Source: Verrucomicrobia bacterium UBA1727
GTDB lineage: Bacteria; Verrucomicrobiota; Kiritimatiellia; RFP12; UBA1067
Assembly (NCBI GenBank): GCA_002315875.1
Contig: DCIL01000014.1
Location: forward strand, 86,134 to 98,723
Direction: 5' to 3'
DNA length: 12,590 nucleotides
The notes beneath the pieces are model-generated. The model was not told the origin of the DNA and did no database searches. It saw nothing but the letters and a program-made list of their open reading frames with translations. Shown one piece after another: positions 7,788 through 12,590 of the stretch. Within the stretch, counting starts at the first letter, position 1; each line of letters opens with the position of its first letter. Made by a program: the position numbers and the translations under genes.

Positions 7788-7800
7788 CTAAAAATTTTAG
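7788..7800. promoter_or_regulatory. 13-bp palindrome at the expected transcription start
   Basis: CTAAAAATTTTAG is a perfect inverted repeat around a central A (six paired positions per arm). It begins 6 nt after the -10 box, where a repressor could block initiation. It is AT-only inside and could also arise by chance, so an operator role is a hypothesis. Confidence 0.3.
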
Positions 7801-7817
7801 CAAGAGGACGATTTGAG

Positions 7818-8459
7818 ATGGAGATTGTCGAGACATTGGGTAAGGCGGGGGTGATTCCCGTGATCGTCATTGATCGTGAGGCGGACGCGGTGCCGCTGGC
7901 GCGCGCGCTCGTCGCGGGCGGTCTGCCTGTCCTTGAAGTGACTTTCCGTACCGAGGCCGCGGCGTCGGCGATTGCCGCGATTCGCCGCGAAGTTCCCGAG
8001 GCGGTGGTGGGTGCGGGTACGCTCCTTACTCCGAAGATGGTTGCCGATGCGAAAGCGGCCGGCGCGGTCTTTGGAGTTGCGCCAGGGTTCGATCCCGTAG
8101 TGGTAGAGGCGGCCAAGGCTTCCGGGCTTCCGTTCTGTCCCGGAATCGCCACTGCGTCCGAACTTTCGCAGGCGCTTACGGCCGGAGCGAAGATGGTCAA
8201 GTTCTTCCCGGCGGAGGCGGCGGGCGGCGTTAAGATGATCAAGAATCTTCTCGGTGCGTTTCGCTTCACGGGCGTCAAGTTTATGCCCACCGGCGGCATC
8301 AGTGCCGAAAATCTGCCGACGTATCTGGCCGTGCCCGAGATCGTCTGCTGCGGTGGAACCTGGGTGGTGCCGAAGGACGCGCTCAAGGCTGGTGATTTCG
8401 ATAGGATTCGTGCGCTTGCGGCCGAGGCCGCCGCGCTCGTGAAGGATCTTCGTCCATAA
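7818..8459 (+). CDS. eda: KDPG/KHG aldolase
   Basis: 2-dehydro-3-deoxy-phosphogluconate aldolase (class I, Schiff-base type), which splits KDPG to pyruvate and glyceraldehyde 3-phosphate in the Entner-Doudoroff and uronate pathways. Length (213 residues) matches the family. The conserved LEVTFRT motif carries the catalytic glutamate E40 and R44. VGAGT is followed by FGVAPGFDPVVV. KFFPAEAAGG holds the Schiff-base lysine K128, and FMPTGGIS is the phosphate-binding loop. ATG 7818 has AAGAGGA at 7802-7808, 9 nt upstream. It is the first gene behind the promoter at 7774-7782. The homologous KDPGal aldolase (galactonate pathway) cannot be separated from sequence alone. That alternative would fit the alpha-galactosidase upstream. 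Confidence 0.93.
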   Translation: MEIVETLGKAGVIPVIVIDREADAVPLARALVAGGLPVLEVTFRTEAAASAIAAIRREVPEAVVGAGTLLTPKMVADAKAAGAVFGVAPGFDPVVVEAAKASGLPFCPGIATASELSQALTAGAKMVKFFPAEAAGGVKMIKNLLGAFRFTGVKFMPTGGISAENLPTYLAVPEIVCCGGTWVVPKDALKAGDFDRIRALAAEAAALVKDLRP

Positions 8460-8463
8460 GACG

Positions 8464-8473
8464 AGGAAGGGGG
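8464..8473 (+). promoter_or_regulatory. Strong ribosome binding site of corA
   Basis: AGGAAGGGGG with an 8-nt spacer to ATG 8482. It is one of the strongest Shine-Dalgarno-like sites in the window, whereas the first gene and yfcE have only weak ones. Confidence 0.6.
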
Positions 8474-8481
8474 TAGTTCCG

Positions 8482-9441
8482 ATGAAGACGGTCTACAAGT
8501 GGGAAAACGGCGGACTCAAGGAAACGCCAGAATTTGCGGCCTCCTGTTGGATCAATCTCGTCGAACCGTCCACGACAGAACTCGAGTCGGTGTTGTCCCA
8601 CACCCAGGTGCCGCGGGACTTCCTTACCGACCCGCTCGACGCCGGAGAACGTCCGCGATTCGACAATGAGGACGGCGCGACGCTCCTGATCGTCCACGTG
8701 CCGATGCCGATCGTGCCCGAGGAGGACGATGAGGTCGAGGCGATTTCGCCCTATCGCACGGTCCCGCTGGGCATCATCCTCTTCAATTCCACGGTGATCA
8801 CGGTGTGCAGCGAAAAAACTCCCGTCACCACCGCATTCCTCGATCAGATCCGTCGGGTGTGTCCGCCTTCGGACAGCTGGCGCTTCGCGTTTCGCCTGCT
8901 CTGGCACGCGGGCGTTCTCTTCCTCAGGTACATCAATGACATCCATTCGCGTGCGGGAGTGCTCGAAGACGAGCTTCACGAGTCGATTTCAAACGACGCT
9001 CTGTTGAAGCTTTTTCAGATCGAGAAGACGCTCGTCTACTTCACGACTTCGCTCAAGGCCGACACGATCGCCCTCGCCCGTTGCAACACTGCGCGGCAGA
9101 TCGCGCTTTCCGAAGACGATCGCGATTATCTCGAGGACGCGATGGTCGAGTATCAGCAGGCGCTCGAGACCGCGACGATTCATGCGAACATCTTGAACGG
9201 CACGCTCGATACCTTCGCCTCGCTCATCAACAACAACCTCAACAACGTGATGAAGTACATGACGGCGGCGACGATTCTCCTGGCGGTGCCGACCCTGGTC
9301 GCTTCGCTCTACGGCATGAACATCGGTCTGCCGTTCCAGGACTACAAGCACGCCTTCGCCATCGTGATGGGCATTTCCGGATTCCTCGCCATCGCGATTG
9401 CGACCATGTTTGTCATTCTTTCGCGCAAGCGCAAGTTCTGA
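8482..9441 (+). CDS. corA: CorA-family divalent metal ion channel
   Basis: A 319-residue CorA/MIT-family inner-membrane protein for Mg2+ or Co2+ uptake. The large N-terminal cytosolic part is acidic and helical (for example DEVEAISPYR, then long helices from about residue 150 to 265). Two C-terminal membrane helices follow: TAATILLAVPTLVASLYGMN and AFAIVMGISGFLAIAIATMFVIL. The signature Y277-G-M-N280 sits at the end of the first helix, and the basic tail SRKRKF stays inside. It lacks the MPEL sequence that often follows GMN (here IGLPFQ), as in many distant CorA homologues. A strong AGGAAGGGGG at 8464-8473 lies 8 nt before ATG 8482. It follows eda by 22 nt and is presumably co-transcribed with it. 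Ion preference cannot be told. Confidence 0.9.
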   Translation: MKTVYKWENGGLKETPEFAASCWINLVEPSTTELESVLSHTQVPRDFLTDPLDAGERPRFDNEDGATLLIVHVPMPIVPEEDDEVEAISPYRTVPLGIILFNSTVITVCSEKTPVTTAFLDQIRRVCPPSDSWRFAFRLLWHAGVLFLRYINDIHSRAGVLEDELHESISNDALLKLFQIEKTLVYFTTSLKADTIALARCNTARQIALSEDDRDYLEDAMVEYQQALETATIHANILNGTLDTFASLINNNLNNVMKYMTAATILLAVPTLVASLYGMNIGLPFQDYKHAFAIVMGISGFLAIAIATMFVILSRKRKF

Positions 9442-9462
9442 TTTTTCTCAAGGAAGGGATTG

Positions 9463-10560
9463 ATGATGAAGAAAATGCTCACGATTGCCGCGGCCTCATG
9501 TTTTAGCGTACTTACGTTGGGTGCCGCTGCGGTAACTCCCGGGTTCACGATGCGCATCGACGACAACAAGTCGGTGAAGAATTTCAAGCGGGTTGCCGAC
9601 CTTTTCGAGAAGCGCGGCATTTTCGTTTCCTTCGCCATCGTGCCCTCGACCCTGACCGAAGAACAGGGGGCGTGCCTGCGCGAACTCGTTAAGCGCGGAC
9701 ACCTGATGATGGATCACACCCCCAATCACAACTTCTACGTGATCACCTATGCCGATCAGGCGATGTACGAGAGCGCAAAGGCGCTGCCGGATGTCCATCG
9801 GTTCGATGACAGGCGCAAGACGATCTGGTTCAATCCGGTCATCGACCGCGAGTTCAAGAAGAACTGGCATACGGTTGCTTCGATCAGCAACAACGTGCTC
9901 ACGCTGGCCAACCCGAAGGTCAAGATCTGGCCATATGGGACGTTCTTCTCGCTTCCGGGACGTTCCGAGGTCTTCGGCATCAAGGTCGAGAAGGACAAGA
10001 CCATGCGCGTCTGCGACTTCTGGTGCGGACAGCTCAAGGAGAAGATCAACGTCACCAACGTCGATCTCCTCTTCTATGCCGAGCTTGCGCTTCAGCCGTC
10101 CGACGCGGTGCTGCGCGAGTTGGCGGAGGTTAGCCGCGAGCGTTTCGATCACTTCAAACTGCCGCGTCCCACGATCTGGGTGCGTCCGGGTGGATGGTGT
10201 CCCGGAATCGATCAGGACCGCATCGGTAAGATCTACGGCGGCGAATTCGACTACATCGGTGCCGATTCGCATCCCGGACGTCTCCCTTGGGGCAAGGGAC
10301 GCTGGTGCACTGGCTACGACAAGATGTACTTCTTCGATCAGGGCGCGCAGATCACGCCCGAGCAGCTGGTGGATGATATCGAGCGCGAGCTCAAGGCGGG
10401 ACGTTACCACGTGCGTCTTTCCCATATGTGGAGCCATGCGCTTCCGGGCAAGGAAGAGGAGTGGTTCGCGAAGGCCGAACGATTTGCTGATCTCGTCCGT
10501 GAGCGCCGTTTGCGGACGATCTCGATGAAGGATCAGTACATCGAGCGCTTCGGAAAGTGA
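9463..10560 (+). CDS. Exported polysaccharide deacetylase-like (NodB/CE4-type) protein
   Basis: About 365 residues with a signal peptide (MKKMLTIAAASCFSVLTLGAAA). The NodB-fold motifs are recognisable: RIDD with D33 and D34 (motif 1), H85-T-P-N-H89 matching the H(S/T)xxH metal site (motif 2), R241-P-G-G-W (motif 3) and RLSHMWSH near H321 (last motif). It would remove acyl groups from an exported or extracellular glycan using a metal ion. The stretch between motifs 2 and 3 is about 150 residues, roughly 100 more than usual. It is rich in predicted strands (VASISNNVLTLANPKVKIW), so an extra domain is inserted there. Start: TTG 9460 and ATGs at 9463 and 9466 are in frame. AAGGA at 9450-9454 favours 9463, though 9466 is nearly as good. 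CorA lies 21 nt upstream and YfcE 6 nt downstream. Confidence 0.72.
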   Translation: MMKKMLTIAAASCFSVLTLGAAAVTPGFTMRIDDNKSVKNFKRVADLFEKRGIFVSFAIVPSTLTEEQGACLRELVKRGHLMMDHTPNHNFYVITYADQAMYESAKALPDVHRFDDRRKTIWFNPVIDREFKKNWHTVASISNNVLTLANPKVKIWPYGTFFSLPGRSEVFGIKVEKDKTMRVCDFWCGQLKEKINVTNVDLLFYAELALQPSDAVLRELAEVSRERFDHFKLPRPTIWVRPGGWCPGIDQDRIGKIYGGEFDYIGADSHPGRLPWGKGRWCTGYDKMYFFDQGAQITPEQLVDDIERELKAGRYHVRLSHMWSHALPGKEEEWFAKAERFADLVRERRLRTISMKDQYIERFGK

Positions 10561-10566
10561 GCGGTT

Positions 10567-11082
10567 ATGCGGTTGGTTTTCCTAAGTGACATCCACGGTG
10601 TGCCGTCCGCCCTCGAACAGGCGCTGGCGGTCGCGGATACGCTCGGCTATGACAAGCTGGTGCTGCTTGGAGATCTCTTGTATCACGGACCCCGCAACGG
10701 CGTGCCGAACTTCTACGATCCGATAAAGGTGGCGCAGATTCTCAATGGACTCAAGGACCGCATCATCGCCGTGCGCGGCAATTGCGATGCGGAGGTCGAT
10801 CAGATGATGTTCGGCTTTCCGATGATGTCCGATTACGCGATTGTAGAGGCAGACGGTCGGAAGTTCTTCCTTACGCATGGTCATCTCTGGAACGAGTTCA
10901 ATCCGCCGCCGATCGGATCGGGCGAGATTCTCGCTCACGGGCACACGCACATTCCCGAGCTGAAGACGCTCGAGTCCGGACTCGTGGTATTCAATCCGGG
11001 TTCGGTTGCGCTCCCCAAAGGCGGATCCTCGCGCTCCTTCGGCTATTTCGACGGCAAGGACCTTAAGCACTACACGATCTGA
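10567..11082 (+). CDS. yfcE: YfcE-type metallophosphoesterase
   Basis: A 171-residue calcineurin-like phosphodiesterase of the YfcE/MJ0936 family, which hydrolyses phosphodiesters using two metal ions. All motifs are present: D8-I-H10, G35-D36, G71-N72-C-D74, T-H104-G-H106, and G-H126-T-H128. Similarity to E. coli YfcE as I recall it is high, notably HGPRN, IAVRGNCD, SEVDQM-like (here AEVDQMM), FLTHGHL and FNPGSVALPKGG. Length is slightly below the E. coli protein (184). ATG 10567 follows the deacetylase stop by 6 nt with only weak Shine-Dalgarno potential, so coupling is likely. Last gene of the plus-strand block. The natural substrate is not established for the family. Confidence 0.92.
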   Translation: MRLVFLSDIHGVPSALEQALAVADTLGYDKLVLLGDLLYHGPRNGVPNFYDPIKVAQILNGLKDRIIAVRGNCDAEVDQMMFGFPMMSDYAIVEADGRKFFLTHGHLWNEFNPPPIGSGEILAHGHTHIPELKTLESGLVVFNPGSVALPKGGSSRSFGYFDGKDLKHYTI

Positions 11083-11103
11083 AATAGAATCGGTAGTCGA
11101 GAA

Positions 11104-11886
11104 TCAGAACGAGCATCTGACGCCGATGCCGCCGTGCGTCCAGTCGTTGTGGGCGCAGAGATAACTGCTGGCGGCGTTCGTGTCCCGCGCGGCACCGCCG
11201 ACCACTTCGTATTGCTCGACGAAGGCGAAAACGGAAAAGCATTCGTTGAAGCGCCAGCCGGTCTCGAGTCGGAACGAAACCGAACCTGCGCCGCCCACAC
11301 CCCAGTCCCCGCCGTTGATGTTCTTACCGAAGACACGCTTCAGGTTGCGCGCATTGCCGCCTTCAACGAAGACGGACGGCGTCAGGTAAAGCGATTTCCA
11401 GACATTGAACTTGCGGCGCACTCCTATCTTGAAATAAAGGTAGTCACTGGTGCGGATTGAGCGGCGGAGGCGGTAGAAGGGGACGAGATACGGATTTTCC
11501 AACGACTGGTCGATCTGCCACCAGTGATAGGTCTTGTTTGCCGCGGCATCCTTAAATCCGTGATACATCGTCCAGGACCGCGTCAGATCGCTCTTCAGTG
11601 TCCATCCGTCGGTGATCTGCCAGTCATACTGCCAGGTCGGTCCCCATTCCCAGTGATAGAGCGCATGCCGATGCACGTCGGAGCGACGGTCGGTGAGCGA
11701 GGAGACGTCCCAATTGCGGACGCCGAACTTGCCGAGAAGGCCGGAGTCCCAACCGGCGCGAATGCTAGTCACCTGCATGGGACGGTCCTCGACGATCTTG
11801 CCGAGCGACTGGTAGGTCGAACGGATCTCCGGCGCTACGTCAATGTAGAACGGAGATAAAACACTCGCTATGATAACCGCCAGCAC
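11104..11886 (-). CDS. Putative outer-membrane beta-barrel protein
   Basis: A 260-residue protein I do not recognise. It is rich in alternating polar/aromatic stretches suited to membrane beta strands (WEWGPTWQYDWQI, YLYFKIGVRRKF, SLYLTPSVFVEGG, SVFAFVEQYEVVGG, HGGIGVRCSF) and ends in Phe, a common BAM-recognition end. The N-terminus (VLAVIIASVLSPFYIDV) is hydrophobic but lacks the basic residues of a normal signal peptide. The start is GTG at 11886, with AGAGG at 11900-11896, 9 nt upstream. No earlier in-frame start is possible because the upstream gene's TGA (11895-11893) is in the same frame. If one G of the G4 run at 11886-11889 were absent, a GTG at 11896 overlapping that TGA would give MKRVLAVIIASVLS, a textbook signal peptide. 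It lies 6 nt after the Gfo/Idh/MocA gene and probably in its operon. Function is unknown. Confidence 0.62.
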   Translation of the reverse strand: MLAVIIASVLSPFYIDVAPEIRSTYQSLGKIVEDRPMQVTSIRAGWDSGLLGKFGVRNWDVSSLTDRRSDVHRHALYHWEWGPTWQYDWQITDGWTLKSDLTRSWTMYHGFKDAAANKTYHWWQIDQSLENPYLVPFYRLRRSIRTSDYLYFKIGVRRKFNVWKSLYLTPSVFVEGGNARNLKRVFGKNINGGDWGVGGAGSVSFRLETGWRFNECFSVFAFVEQYEVVGGAARDTNAASSYLCAHNDWTHGGIGVRCSF

Positions 11887-11892
11887 CCCTCT

Positions 11893-12590
11893 TCACCTCT
11901 CTTCACACGCCTCCAGCGAGACCTTGTGAACCTTGAGATCGTGCTCGTAGAGGCCGGGTGGATTGGGAATTTCGCCGCGGATTATTCGCGCAAGTTCATG
12001 GAGCTGTCCCGCATAGCGGTCGCTCGGCGCCTTGTAGACGATGCGGTTGATGCCCTCGTGATAGCCGGCTTTCTTTGCCGCGGCATTGACGCTCTTGAGG
12101 AACATCTTGATCTCGAGCTTGTCCACTCTGGCGAGTCCCTCGCTGAGGCCCGTCGTATGCTTGACGGTGCGGAAATCCTCGATGGGTTCGAGTTCCATCG
12201 AGCCGTTCGTTCCGTCGATGCGGATATGGCGGCAGGGTTGGGTTCCCTTCGAGCAGACGCGGAAGACGCAGTTGGCGCGCGGATATTCCATGATCGTGAG
12301 CGAATGGGTCTTCGCCTGTTCGGGATCTCCGGGAGCCGGCTTGATGATCGAGTAGGTTTTGAGCGGCATCGCGTCATTGAATATCGGCATCGCCCATTCG
12401 ATCGCATGGCAGGTGAGCAGATACGCCGTGCCGCCCGGATAGTAGGAAGCGTATTCGGGATACTTCGGATATCCGTAGTTGTGGTCGAGATCGGCATCGA
12501 CGGAATAGATTTCGCCCAAGATGCCGCTCTTGGCGATCTCGACCATCTTGTTGATCGCCTCGTTGGAGCGGAACATGTAGCCGATCTGAA
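11893..12590 (-). CDS. Gfo/Idh/MocA-family oxidoreductase, C-terminal part (runs off the window)
   Basis: The C-terminal 232 residues of an NAD(P)-dependent sugar or inositol dehydrogenase-like protein. The frame is open to the right edge and reads QIGYMFRSNEAINKMVEIAK, which is the usual segment after the catalytic Lys-Pro region, so the Met at 12576 is internal and the Rossmann domain lies beyond the window. Visible features are GILGEIYSVDAD (start of the C-terminal sheet), YYPGGTAYLLTCHAIEWAM (with the usual His of the active-site helix) and IDGTNGSMELEP (the typical GTxGSLEL strand). The family covers many sugar, amino-sugar and cyclitol oxidoreductases, and the substrate cannot be inferred. 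The gene ends 6 nt before the outer-membrane protein gene. Confidence 0.85.
   Translation of the reverse strand, partial: QIGYMFRSNEAINKMVEIAKSGILGEIYSVDADLDHNYGYPKYPEYASYYPGGTAYLLTCHAIEWAMPIFNDAMPLKTYSIIKPAPGDPEQAKTHSLTIMEYPRANCVFRVCSKGTQPCRHIRIDGTNGSMELEPIEDFRTVKHTTGLSEGLARVDKLEIKMFLKSVNAAAKKAGYHEGINRIVYKAPSDRYAGQLHELARIIRGEIPNPPGLYEHDLKVHKVSLEACEER

Noticed and set aside
6842..8386. 514-codon open frame on the minus strand across the beta-helix gene end and eda
   Set aside because: It overlaps two well-supported genes and their promoter, has a biased low-complexity translation rich in Ala/Ser/Thr/Arg, and no recognisable domain. It is typical of antisense frames in GC-rich coding DNA.
9420..9449. 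Possible terminator after corA (GCG/CGC stem followed by a T run)
   Set aside because: The stem is only three base pairs, and the next gene begins immediately with a strong ribosome binding site.
11104..11120. TCAGA/TCTGA inverted repeat between the convergent genes as a terminator
   Set aside because: The stem is five weak pairs with no T run on either strand, and it lies inside the end of the outer-membrane protein gene.

Overview
The window is about 58% GC by eye and looks like chromosome of a Gram-negative carbohydrate-degrading bacterium. Four proteins carry export signals, one looks like an outer-membrane beta-barrel ending in phenylalanine, and the enzymes are glycosidases and sugar-acid enzymes. 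Two near-identical extended -10 promoters (TGGTATAAT) and the overall style would fit the PVC group (gut or rumen Verrucomicrobiota/Kiritimatiellota). That placement is inference and not proven by any marker gene here.

Layout. (1) 1-154: upstream region with short direct repeats and an extended -10 promoter. (2) 155-7762, plus strand: four tightly packed genes, namely an exported GH36-like alpha-galactosidase, a GlcD-type FAD-linked 2-hydroxyacid oxidase, an exported GH3 glycosidase and an exported right-handed beta-helix protein (GH141/GH120-like). The GlcD/GH3 junction is a 4-nt GTGA overlap, and the GH3/beta-helix genes overlap by 22 nt. (3) 7763-7817: a second promoter with a 13-bp palindrome near its expected start point. 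(4) 7818-11082, plus strand: KDPG aldolase (eda), a CorA-type metal channel, an exported polysaccharide-deacetylase-like protein and a YfcE phosphodiesterase. (5) 11104-12590, minus strand: a Gfo/Idh/MocA-family oxidoreductase entering from the right edge, followed by a small predicted outer-membrane protein. The two blocks converge with only 21 nt between them.

How they may work together: the exported glycosidases would trim an alpha-galactoside/beta-glycoside-rich polymer (plant cell wall or host glycan), while GlcD and KDPG aldolase handle sugar-acid and 2-hydroxyacid intermediates in the cell. No transporter of the SusC/D or ABC type and no regulator lies in the window, so substrate and control are open.

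I see no convincing new defence, mobile or RNA-based system. The most unusual items are: a perfect 23-bp repeat placed at both ends of the alpha-galactosidase reading frame; a GH3 enzyme that keeps both catalytic acids but lacks two usual substrate-binding residues; a deacetylase with a roughly 100-residue insert; and a start region of the outer-membrane protein that reads as a perfect signal peptide if one G is removed from a G4 run.
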